The notes under the pieces were generated by a model, which saw only the letters and a program-made list of their open reading frames with translations, ran no database searches and was not told the DNA's origin. This document shows, piece after piece, positions 6,942 to 15,571 of a DNA stretch of 64,000 nt. Position 1 is the stretch's first letter. Every line of letters starts with the position of its first letter. The position numbers and the translations under genes were made by a program. The stretch comes from UBA1563 sp041671545 (GTDB lineage Bacteria; Bacteroidota; Ignavibacteria; Ignavibacteriales; Ignavibacteriaceae), in the NCBI GenBank assembly GCA_041671545.1, contig JBAZBI010000019.1, positions 1-64,000 of the forward strand, written 5' to 3'.

Positions 6942-8402
6942 ATGACAATCGGAAAAAAAATCATCGGCGGTTACGCTATGACACTCGTTGCACTCGCAGT
7001 TGTAGCGGGTGTATCCTACTATGCATTGAACATAACGCAGAATTCTTACAACGAGTTTATTGATGTACGTGAAAGACTTGTTGACGCTGCGAATGAATTG
7101 CGTTTTGAGACCAGAGACCGCATCGCACACTTCCGGGCTTTTCTTCTGTATCCGGGAAACCGGGCAGAATACTTGAAAGAGTTGGAACAGGATGAGAACA
7201 AGTTCAAAGAGATCAGCGAGAAGATGCGGACGCTTGTTCTTACTGATGCCGGCAGCGGGATGGTAGATGAGATTGCCCTCCTCAACACTAAGCACTGGGC
7301 GGCAATTAAAAATGTTATAGCATTAGCACAGCGGGGAAAAGGTAAAGAGGTGCTCGCTTCGGACATCAAAGATGTTCGACCGTTGTCGGATGGATTAGTA
7401 GATAAAGCCGAAGCGTTTCGTGACCGGCAGATACGGCTTATGACCGAAGGACGCGCCGATGTTACCGCTACAGTGGACAGCGCTTTCCTGGTAATGGGAA
7501 TTGTCTCTTTGATTGGTATTCTTTTAACTGTGCTTTTAAGTTTGTTCCTTACCCGCGTAATTACACGCACACTGCAAGAGAGCACTTTACAACTCTCATC
7601 CTCCGCTTCCGAAATAGTTGCAATGACCACGCAAGTTGCTTCGGGTGCATCTGAGACAGCAACGGCAATTAGCGAGACAACCACAACAATTGAAGAAGTG
7701 AAACAAACAGCTCAGGTTGCAAGCCAGAAAGCAAAGTACGTTTCGGACAGCGCACAGAAAGCGGCACAAGTTTCACAGACGGGAAAGAAATCTGTTGAAC
7801 AATCCATTGAAGGAATGAACCGGATTAGTGAGCAAATGGAATCTGTTGCCGAGAGTATTGTTCGGTTAAGTGAGCAGAGTCAAGCCATCGGTGAGATTAC
7901 AGCAACGGTGAACGACATTGCCGAGCAGTCGAATTTGTTGGCTGTGAACGCTGCAATAGAAGCGGCAAAAGCCGGAGAACACGGAAAAGGATTCGCAGTG
8001 GTAGCACAAGAGGTAAAGAGTTTAGCAGAGCAATCCAAACAAGCGACAGCGCAGGTAAGAACTATTTTGATGGACATACAAAAAGCGACAAGTGCAGCGG
8101 TAATGGCTACCGAACAAGGCAGTAAAGCTGTTGAAGCCGGAGTGAAGCAATCAACGGAAGCCGGAGAATCGATACGAATACTTGCAGATAGTATTTCCGA
8201 AGCAGCACAGGCGGCGACACAGATAGCGGCATCGAGTCAGCAGCAGTTGGTAGGAATGGATCAAGTTGCATTGGCGATGGAGAACATCAAGCAGGCGAGT
8301 ACGCAGAATCTGGCGAGCACAAAACAAGCAGAAACTGCCGCTCAAAGTCTTAACCAACTCGGACAAAAATTTAAACAGCTTGTTGGTGAACAGAAAACGT
8401 AA
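6942..8402 (+). CDS. Methyl-accepting chemotaxis protein lacking HAMP
   Basis: A 486-aa receptor. TM1 is about residues 7-29, a helical periplasmic domain about 30-180, TM2 about 182-205, then directly the signalling domain. The roughly 55-residue HAMP present in the upstream paralogue is missing: TM2 runs into the SSASEIVAMTTQVASGAS segment. ATG 6942 is chosen for its AAGGAG at 6931; an upstream in-frame ATG at 6873 lies in repeat sequence. From about residue 218 onward the sequence is almost identical to the first MCP, while the periplasmic half is unrelated. Confidence 0.95.
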   Translation: MTIGKKIIGGYAMTLVALAVVAGVSYYALNITQNSYNEFIDVRERLVDAANELRFETRDRIAHFRAFLLYPGNRAEYLKELEQDENKFKEISEKMRTLVLTDAGSGMVDEIALLNTKHWAAIKNVIALAQRGKGKEVLASDIKDVRPLSDGLVDKAEAFRDRQIRLMTEGRADVTATVDSAFLVMGIVSLIGILLTVLLSLFLTRVITRTLQESTLQLSSSASEIVAMTTQVASGASETATAISETTTTIEEVKQTAQVASQKAKYVSDSAQKAAQVSQTGKKSVEQSIEGMNRISEQMESVAESIVRLSEQSQAIGEITATVNDIAEQSNLLAVNAAIEAAKAGEHGKGFAVVAQEVKSLAEQSKQATAQVRTILMDIQKATSAAVMATEQGSKAVEAGVKQSTEAGESIRILADSISEAAQAATQIAASSQQQLVGMDQVALAMENIKQASTQNLASTKQAETAAQSLNQLGQKFKQLVGEQKT

Positions 8403-8408
8403 AATGGA

Positions 8409-10694
8409 ATGACAATGAAAGAACAAAATAATGATTTTCTCAAACGGCTTCTTGCAACATTCAAAGCTGAGGCGGCAGATCATATCAAATCGTTATCTTC
8501 AGGTTTGATTGAGCTTGAGAAGGCAGCAGATTTAGAAATAAGAGCTAAAATTATTGAGAAAATTTTTAGAGAAGCTCACAGCCTGAAGGGCGCTGCAAGA
8601 GCGGTGAACAATTCCCCTATCGAGCGGATTTGCCAATCAATGGAAGGCGTCTTCGCTTCTCTGAAGAAAAAAGATATTGATCTAAAGCTTGAGCTGATTG
8701 ATCTTCTTCATAAAGCTACCGGGAAGCTTGAAGAAATTCTTGAATCGCTTTCAGCAGAAGATAAACAAGTTGATGAAAAGAGTACGGAAACAATTACAAA
8801 CAAACTTGATGATTATTTGAAAGATGCAAAGAGAACTGCTTCCAAAGATAGCGTTGCAGTTGAACCTGCTGTTCAAAAGGAATCTTCTGCACACACCGAA
8901 ACGTTAACGACCGATACCATCCGTGTTGCAATATCGAAATTAGATTCTCTCTTTCTTCAGGCTGAAGAAATGATCTCATTAAAAATGTTAATGATGCAGA
9001 AAAGAAAGGACTTTCAAGACATTAAAACTTTTACTTCCTCGTGGAAAAAAGAGAAAGATAAAATCCTTAGCGACATACATGTTCTTCAGCATTTGATTGA
9101 AGAGGATAAGCATCAAAACGCACAGCAGCAATTAAAAGCTCATCTTAAGAAAGTTCTGGAATTTATTGATTGGGAGAATACATATTTCCGTACGCTTGAA
9201 GAAAAACTGATTACTATAGCAAAAGCGTCTGTGAACGATCAACTTACTACAACCCAAATGGTGGATAATCTTCTGGATGACGCAAAACAAATCGTCATGT
9301 TTCCGTTTACTTCTCTGCTGGAGATATTTCCGACATTTGTGCGTGAGCTTTCCCGCGATCAAGGAAAAAATGTTGAGTTGGTGATAGAAGGAGCTGAAAT
9401 TGAAATTGACAGGCGTATTCTTGAAGAGATGAAAAGTCCGCTTATTCATCTTGTAAGAAATTGTATTGATCATGGTATCGAAAATCCTGAAAAAAGGAAT
9501 CGTAAAAAGAAACAGGATAAAGGCACAATCAAGATTTCAGTTTCGCAAAAGAATGGCGATAAGGTTGAAATTATTATCTCTGATGATGGCGCAGGCATTG
9601 ATCCCGAGAAAATACGTTTGGCAGTGGTTAAGAACGGAATTATTTCCAAGGATGAATCAAAAAAGCTAACTATTCAGGAATTACATACCTTAATTTTTCA
9701 GTCAGGTGTTTCGACAAGTCCAATCATTACCGATGTTTCCGGCAGAGGGCTTGGACTTGCGATCGTTCGGGAAAAAGTTGAGAAGCTTGGAGGTTCAATT
9801 TCTTTCAATACCGGTTTAGATGCCGGAACAACTTTTCACATTACACTCCCACTCACTCTTGCAACGTATCGCGGATTACTTGTAAAAGCAGCTGAACATA
9901 ATTTCATTATTCCTATTACAAATCTTGAACGGGTTGTTTCATTTAAGAAAGAAGAGACCCGTTCCATTGAAAACAGGGAAACTATTTTGCTTAACGGTGA
10001 AGTTACCTCTCTTGTAAAACTCACCGCCGTGCTTGAAATGTCAGATAGCCAGACCGTGGAAAATTCAACCGACACATTGTTTGCCGTTGTTTTAAGAGCC
10101 TCTGGAAAGCGGATTGCCTTTTTAGTGAATGAAATTTTGAATGAACAGGAAGTATTGGTTAAAAGTTTAGGTCCTCAACTTTCCAGGGTTAGAAATATTG
10201 CCGGTGCAACGGTTCTTGGTACGGGAGCGGTTGTTCCTATTCTCAATGTTACTGATCTTATTAATTCCGCGTTACATATCAGCAGCGGAATAAAAAGCGA
10301 AATTGTTCCATATAAGAAAAAAGAGGAAAAGAAAAAATCGGTACTCGTTGCCGAAGATTCAATAACCGCCCGGTCGTTACTAAAAAATATTTTGGAAACA
10401 GCGGGATACCGGGTAACAACTGCCGTTGACGGAGTAGATGCTTACACTCAATTAAAATCCGGCGATTTTGATCTTGTCGTGAGCGACGTGGATATGCCGA
10501 GAATGAATGGTTTTGATCTAACAGCAAAGATACGTTCAGACAAAAAATTTGCGGAGATACCGGTCATTTTGGTTACTGCGCTTGAATCCCGCGAAGACAA
10601 AGAACATGGTATTGAAGCAGGCGCAAATGCGTATATTGTTAAAAGCAGTTTTGACCGGGGTAATTTGTTAGCGGCAATCGAAAGACTTTTATGA
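8409..10694 (+). CDS. cheA: CheA histidine kinase fused to a receiver (WspE/FrzE type)
   Basis: A 761-aa hybrid CheA. The Hpt domain (about 9-110) carries the phospho-acceptor His57 in EAHSLKGAA. A helical dimerisation/linker region follows. The ATPase domain has the N box LIHLVRNCIDHGIE (about 345), the G1 box DDGAGID and the G2 box GRGLGLAIV. The CheW-like P5 domain spans about 490-635, and the C-terminal receiver about 645-760 (VAEDSITARS, SDVDMPRMNGF). The receiver fusion is typical of WspE/FrzE, not of flagellar CheA. Start may be ATG 8409 or 8415; no strong ribosome binding site is seen, so coupling to the upstream stop is likely. Confidence 0.96.
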   Translation: MTMKEQNNDFLKRLLATFKAEAADHIKSLSSGLIELEKAADLEIRAKIIEKIFREAHSLKGAARAVNNSPIERICQSMEGVFASLKKKDIDLKLELIDLLHKATGKLEEILESLSAEDKQVDEKSTETITNKLDDYLKDAKRTASKDSVAVEPAVQKESSAHTETLTTDTIRVAISKLDSLFLQAEEMISLKMLMMQKRKDFQDIKTFTSSWKKEKDKILSDIHVLQHLIEEDKHQNAQQQLKAHLKKVLEFIDWENTYFRTLEEKLITIAKASVNDQLTTTQMVDNLLDDAKQIVMFPFTSLLEIFPTFVRELSRDQGKNVELVIEGAEIEIDRRILEEMKSPLIHLVRNCIDHGIENPEKRNRKKKQDKGTIKISVSQKNGDKVEIIISDDGAGIDPEKIRLAVVKNGIISKDESKKLTIQELHTLIFQSGVSTSPIITDVSGRGLGLAIVREKVEKLGGSISFNTGLDAGTTFHITLPLTLATYRGLLVKAAEHNFIIPITNLERVVSFKKEETRSIENRETILLNGEVTSLVKLTAVLEMSDSQTVENSTDTLFAVVLRASGKRIAFLVNEILNEQEVLVKSLGPQLSRVRNIAGATVLGTGAVVPILNVTDLINSALHISSGIKSEIVPYKKKEEKKKSVLVAEDSITARSLLKNILETAGYRVTTAVDGVDAYTQLKSGDFDLVVSDVDMPRMNGFDLTAKIRSDKKFAEIPVILVTALESREDKEHGIEAGANAYIVKSSFDRGNLLAAIERLL

Positions 10695-10700
10695 ATGAAC

Positions 10701-10871
10701 AGGCAAAGATTACACAGAGATTCACAAAGAAGTCACAGAGACACACAGAGTAAAAAAGGGAAAATAAATTATGGAGATTAATCAAGTAACCGTGAATGGA
10801 TTTAAAAAGATATATACTTAAACTCTGTGCTACTCTGTGCTACTCTGTGCATTCTCAGTGTAACTCAGTGA
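10701..10871. repeat. Short-word inverted repeat (CACAGAG / CTCTGTG)
   Basis: The left arm (10701-10756) repeats CACAGAGA-like words. The right arm (10820-10871) repeats the complement, ACTCTGTGCT, three times in tandem. It fills most of the 241-bp gap between cheA and cheB. An imperfect long hairpin is possible in RNA. No gene is embedded in it. Confidence 0.7.
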
Positions 10872-10935
10872 AATAAAAAATAATGATTAAAAAATTCTAC
10901 TGATAATTTGTAAAAATATTTAAAGTTAAATAAAA

Positions 10936-12012
10936 ATGATAAAAGTGCTGGTTGTGGAAGATTCTTTGGTAATGCGTGAATTCTTAATTCAAATTCTTAA
11001 CTCTGACCCGGAAATTGAAGTAGTTGGAAGTGCGCGGGATGGTGAAGAAGCCGTGACGGTTGTAAAAGAAAAAGCACCGGATGTAATAACAATGGATATT
11101 CACATGCCGAAATTAAATGGTTTTGATGCTACGCGAAAGATCATGGAAACCAATCCAACCCCAATTGTAATTGTTAGCGGCAGTACAAGAACTGAAGAAA
11201 TTGCAACAACATTTCACGCCCTGGAAGCCGGCGCTTTAGCTGTTACAAAACGTCCGGCGGGTATTGGTCATCCCGATCATGATGCTACTGTAAAAGAATT
11301 AATTCAAACCGTTAAATTAATGTCCGAAGTAAAAGTTGTTAAACGCTGGCCCCGGGTTCAGAAAAAAGCCGAATATTCTCAGCCCTTACCGCCGGCTCGT
11401 GTAATGTTGAAAGAGGTTGTGCCGGATATTCAGCTTGTTGCCATTGGCGCATCCACAGGCGGTCCAATTGTGCTTCAAAAGATTCTTTCGCGGCTTCCTA
11501 AAAATTTTCCTGCGCCTGTAGTAATTGTTCAGCACATGGCAGCGGGATTTGTACAGGGATTTACTGAATGGATGGGTGAATCATTAAGTGTTCCAATTCA
11601 CGTTGCGCAAAATGGTGAATACCTTTTACCGGGACATATTTATGTTGCGCCTGACGCATATCATATTGCTGTTACCGGCGGTAACCGGGTTGCATTACGT
11701 CAAGAAGGACCTGAAAACGGATTACGCCCTTCCGTTTCCTATCTCTTCCGGTCAGTTGCAGAAATGTACGGTCGGCGTGCAATCGGAGTACTTTTGACTG
11801 GAATGGGAAAAGACGGCGCAAAAGAATTAAAACAGATGAAAGAAAGCGGAGCCGTTACAATTGCACAGGATAAAGATAGTTGCGTGGTTTTTGGAATGCC
11901 AGGAGAAGCTGTTAAACTTGATGCCGCAACCTACGTGTTTCCCCCCGAAAAAATTTCAGAAGCGTTGATCTCTCTTGTTAATAGAACTTCTAAAGAAAAT
12001 ACAAACCAATGA
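10936..12012 (+). CDS. cheB: CheB protein-glutamate methylesterase
   Basis: A 358-aa response-regulator methylesterase that removes methyl groups from MCPs after phosphorylation by CheA. The receiver (1-120) has Asp54 in ITMDIHMPKLNG. The methylesterase domain (about 165-350) shows the triad Ser173 (GASTGGP), His200 (VQHM) and Asp293 (TGMGKDGA). Length is typical. No cheY or cheD is found nearby. The gene lies where wspF lies in wsp operons and ends just before the hybrid kinase. Confidence 0.96.
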   Translation: MIKVLVVEDSLVMREFLIQILNSDPEIEVVGSARDGEEAVTVVKEKAPDVITMDIHMPKLNGFDATRKIMETNPTPIVIVSGSTRTEEIATTFHALEAGALAVTKRPAGIGHPDHDATVKELIQTVKLMSEVKVVKRWPRVQKKAEYSQPLPPARVMLKEVVPDIQLVAIGASTGGPIVLQKILSRLPKNFPAPVVIVQHMAAGFVQGFTEWMGESLSVPIHVAQNGEYLLPGHIYVAPDAYHIAVTGGNRVALRQEGPENGLRPSVSYLFRSVAEMYGRRAIGVLLTGMGKDGAKELKQMKESGAVTIAQDKDSCVVFGMPGEAVKLDAATYVFPPEKISEALISLVNRTSKENTNQ

Positions 12013-12025
12013 TTGGAGATTTGCA

Positions 12026-15000
12026 ATGAGTAAAAAGAAAGATTCAAACAACAACATCGAAATCCTCATCGTTGAAGACAGCCCGACTCAACTTGAACAG
12101 CTTAGATATTCACTTGAAGAGCAGGATTATAAAGTCATAACGGCTATTAATGGTAAATTGGGGCTTGAGGCAGCGCGCAAAGAACATCCCGCAATAATTA
12201 TCAGCGATATCGTCATGCCGGAGATGAACGGTTATGAGCTATGTAATGCCATTCGTTCCGATGAGATACTAAAAGATACGCCTATCGTTCTACTTACTTC
12301 TTTATCCACTCCTACAGATGTAATTGAAGCTTTGAAATGCGGTGCGGATAATTTCATAAGAAAACCTTACGATGAGAAACACTTACTTCTCAGGGTTGAT
12401 AATATTCTTACGAATAGAAAACTTCGCTCAAGCGACAAAATGAAGATAGGAGTCGAACTGTATCTCGGCGGCAGTAAACATTTTATTACAGCAGAAAAAC
12501 AACAGATTCTGGATTTGTTGATCTCAACATACGAGCAAGCAGTCGATCTCTGCGGTAGTCTTCAAGTGCGTGAACAGCAGCTTGATCGTGCTAACAAAAT
12601 TCTGTCCGGTATTTACAACATTGCAAAAGGTCTTAACCGGGCAAATACAGAAAAAGAGGTTTTAGAAGGTGTTCTGGAACGTGCTTTAGAACTGCCTGAT
12701 GTAAAAGCAGGTTGGATATTCATACGCAGCAGTGGATCCGAATTTAAGCTTGCAGCAGCCAAAGGATTGCTTGATGCACTAAGTACACCGGACGCTTTTG
12801 AAGGTGACTGTCTTTGCAAGCGGAAAGTACTTGCCGGTGAAATTGAAAAATCTTCGAATATTCAAGAATGTGAAAGATTACTTTACGCAAAAAACAACAT
12901 ACTTGGATTACATTCTCATGTCACTCTGCCATTACGATCCGGTAGTCAAGTTCTTGGTATAGTAAATTTAGTTGGCGAAGCAGATGTTTTATTTAGTGAA
13001 AATGATTTGCGCGTACTTAACGGAATTGGAAACCAAATAGGTACAGCGTTAGAACGATGCCGTATGCACGAACATTTAGAAGAATTGGTAAGGGAGAGGA
13101 CTGCATCTCTAACAGCAGAGATTGCCGAACGAAAACGCGTGGAGGAGATGCTGCGTAAAAGTGAGTTGAGATTTCGGTCAGTCTGGGAAAAAGGCACAGA
13201 TGGAATGCGGATTACAAATGAAGAAGGCATTGTGGTATTGGCTAATGATGCATACTGCAAAATGGTTGAGAAATCACGTGAGGAAATTGAAGGGAAACCG
13301 ATAAGTATTGTCTATGAAGATGCTAAGCAAGCTGAAGTCTTACGGAAACATCAGGAGCGGTTCCGTTCCCGAAGCATCCCTGCTCATTTAGAACGGGAAC
13401 TTGTCCTTTGGAATGGGAAAAGAATATTTCTTGAGTTATCGAATACATTCTTAGAGATTTCACATCAGCCAACATTATCATTAAGTGTTTTCAAGGACAT
13501 CACCGAACGTAAGCAAGCGGAGGAAGCTCTTAGTTCAAGCGAAAGGAAATTTAAAACCCTATTTGAGAGCGCCAATGATGCAATCTTTCTAATGAAGGGA
13601 GATACTTTCGATGACTGCAATGTGAAAACAGAACAAATGTTTCAATGCCGGAGAGAAGAGATTCTTAGTCGAAGACCATATGAGTTCTCTCCTCCTTTCC
13701 AACCGGATGGACGTGATTCAAAAGAAAAAGCGCTTGAAAAAATAAATGCGGCTTATTACGGCGTTCCCCAATCTTTTGAATGGAAACATATAAAACTTGA
13801 CGGGACACCTTTTGACGCTGAGGTGAGTCTTAACCGTATTTACGTTGACGGTAACATATTACTTCAGGCAATCGTACGCGATATTACCGAGCGCAAACGG
13901 GCAGAAAAAGAAATTGCAATGCTTGCTCACTCTTTAAGAAGCGTTAATGAATGCGTTAGCATCACTGATATGGAAGATAATATTCTGTTCGTCAATGAAT
14001 CATTTTTGAAAACTTATGGTTACGATGAAACTGAATTGTTTGGAAAACATGTGAACATAGTACGTTCGATAAACAATGCGCCGGAATTAGTTAAAGAAAT
14101 TTTACCTGCCACAAAACGCGGAGGATGGCAAGGTGAATTGTGGAATAAAAGAAAAGATGGAAGTGAATTCCCGATTTATCTTTCAACAACAATTATTAAC
14201 GATAAAGACGGCAAACCTTTGGGACTAATTGGAGTTGCATCAGACATTACCGAGCGCAAGCGTGCTGAGAAAGAATTGATAGTAGCAAAAGAAAAAGCAG
14301 AATCTGCAAATAAGCTTAAAGATGCATTTATAAATAATATGTCACATGAGATTCGAACACCTTTGAACGGGATATTGGGAATGTCGGCTCTGATAAAAGG
14401 GAACTATTCTCAATACGTGGTAGAAGATGATGAATCATTATTTGCGGGAATAGATGACTCGGCGCAGCGTATTATTCGAACGGTAGATATGATCTTAAAC
14501 TATTCACGGTTGCACACAGGTGAGTTTTCGGTTATCCCAAAAGAAATTGATATTCTTGAAATCTGTGAACGTATTATCCAACAGACCAAAGAAATGGCGG
14601 AAAAGAAAAACCTCGAATTTGTATTCGATAACCGGTGCGGTGAAACTAAAATAATTGGTGATAACTATTCGATAACCCAGGCTGTTACCAATTTGATAGA
14701 CAACGCTGTAAAATATACTCAAAAAGGAATTGTAAGAGTTAGTCTCTTAAACAAAAATGACGACGAGTTGATCCTTGAAATAAAAGACAGTGGGATTGGT
14801 ATAAGTGATGAATATTTAGAACATCTGTTTGAACCTTACATGCAAGAGGAAATGGGATACGGAAGATCGTATGAAGGTATTGGGCTTGGACTTTCTCTGG
14901 TTAAGAAGTTTTTAGATTTGAACAATGCCAATATATCCGTAGTTAGTAAAAAAGGAGAAGGGACAACCTTTACAGTTACATTTAAAAAAGTGATGAAACC

Positions 15001-15442
15001 AATGAGAGGGACCGGTGTACCTGAAAAAATTATCACCAAAGTTAAACCGGCGAATGGCGAAAAAAAACGTCTGGTGCTGTTAGTTGAAGATGATTTTATC
15101 AACCAGGTAACAACAAAAAGATTCCTACAAAACAGATATAACACTCTCATAACCGCTTCCTCTGATGAGGCACTGACTATCCTAAAAAAGAATAAAGTTG
15201 ATATAATCTTAATGGATATTTCAATCGGCGGTTCAAAAGACGGGTTGGAATTAACCAAAGAGTTAAAAGCATCGAAGGAATTTCGTCACATTCCTATTAT
15301 AGCGGTAACGGCACATGCTTTTGATAAAGACAGGCAAACCGCGTTGGCTGCAGGCTGCGATGCATATTTGTCTAAACCGTTTACAAAAGAATCTTTGTTG
15401 GAAAAAATGGATACTGTAATTGACAGAGCGGTTATTGATTAG
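12026..15442 (+). CDS. Hybrid histidine kinase REC-GAF-PAS3-HisKA-HATPase-REC
   Basis: A 1138-aa cytoplasmic hybrid kinase without membrane segments. The N-terminal receiver has Asp61 (SDIVMPEMNG). A GAF domain (about 190-350) follows, then three PAS domains each ending in a DITERK signature (about 375-755). HisKA carries His774 in MSHEIRTPLNG, followed by HATPase (G boxes DSGIGIS, GIGLGLSLV) and a C-terminal receiver. Start ATG 12026 has GGAGA upstream; a longer in-frame start overlaps cheB and is less likely. The gene is 13 bp after cheB, in the position of wspR. An N-terminal receiver could accept phosphate from CheA. Confidence 0.93.
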   Translation: MSKKKDSNNNIEILIVEDSPTQLEQLRYSLEEQDYKVITAINGKLGLEAARKEHPAIIISDIVMPEMNGYELCNAIRSDEILKDTPIVLLTSLSTPTDVIEALKCGADNFIRKPYDEKHLLLRVDNILTNRKLRSSDKMKIGVELYLGGSKHFITAEKQQILDLLISTYEQAVDLCGSLQVREQQLDRANKILSGIYNIAKGLNRANTEKEVLEGVLERALELPDVKAGWIFIRSSGSEFKLAAAKGLLDALSTPDAFEGDCLCKRKVLAGEIEKSSNIQECERLLYAKNNILGLHSHVTLPLRSGSQVLGIVNLVGEADVLFSENDLRVLNGIGNQIGTALERCRMHEHLEELVRERTASLTAEIAERKRVEEMLRKSELRFRSVWEKGTDGMRITNEEGIVVLANDAYCKMVEKSREEIEGKPISIVYEDAKQAEVLRKHQERFRSRSIPAHLERELVLWNGKRIFLELSNTFLEISHQPTLSLSVFKDITERKQAEEALSSSERKFKTLFESANDAIFLMKGDTFDDCNVKTEQMFQCRREEILSRRPYEFSPPFQPDGRDSKEKALEKINAAYYGVPQSFEWKHIKLDGTPFDAEVSLNRIYVDGNILLQAIVRDITERKRAEKEIAMLAHSLRSVNECVSITDMEDNILFVNESFLKTYGYDETELFGKHVNIVRSINNAPELVKEILPATKRGGWQGELWNKRKDGSEFPIYLSTTIINDKDGKPLGLIGVASDITERKRAEKELIVAKEKAESANKLKDAFINNMSHEIRTPLNGILGMSALIKGNYSQYVVEDDESLFAGIDDSAQRIIRTVDMILNYSRLHTGEFSVIPKEIDILEICERIIQQTKEMAEKKNLEFVFDNRCGETKIIGDNYSITQAVTNLIDNAVKYTQKGIVRVSLLNKNDDELILEIKDSGIGISDEYLEHLFEPYMQEEMGYGRSYEGIGLGLSLVKKFLDLNNANISVVSKKGEGTTFTVTFKKVMKPMRGTGVPEKIITKVKPANGEKKRLVLLVEDDFINQVTTKRFLQNRYNTLITASSDEALTILKKNKVDIILMDISIGGSKDGLELTKELKASKEFRHIPIIAVTAHAFDKDRQTALAAGCDAYLSKPFTKESLLEKMDTVIDRAVID

Positions 15443-15484
15443 TCGACACGTTGTACATTAATTACAAGAAGTCGTTCATTTCAT

Positions 15485-15492
15485 TATATTTG
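15485..15492 (+). promoter_or_regulatory. Possible Bacteroidota-type -7 element
   Basis: TATATTTG matches the TAnnTTTG -7 box described for Bacteroidota primary sigma factors, 80 nt before the sensor kinase start. A clear -33 TTTG at the expected distance is not visible, so this is weak. Confidence 0.3.
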
Positions 15493-15571
15493 AATATCTG
15501 AGTTGTAAAAAAACAGGAGAGGTAATTGTTATCTTGATTTTTTTTAGTAATTCATTATTCAACGTTTTAGA

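Noticed and set aside
2464..10694. Flagellar chemotaxis operon
   Set aside because: CheR-TPR, CheA-REC and paired CheW, with no cheY, cheD or flagellar gene, fit Wsp/Frz-like systems better.
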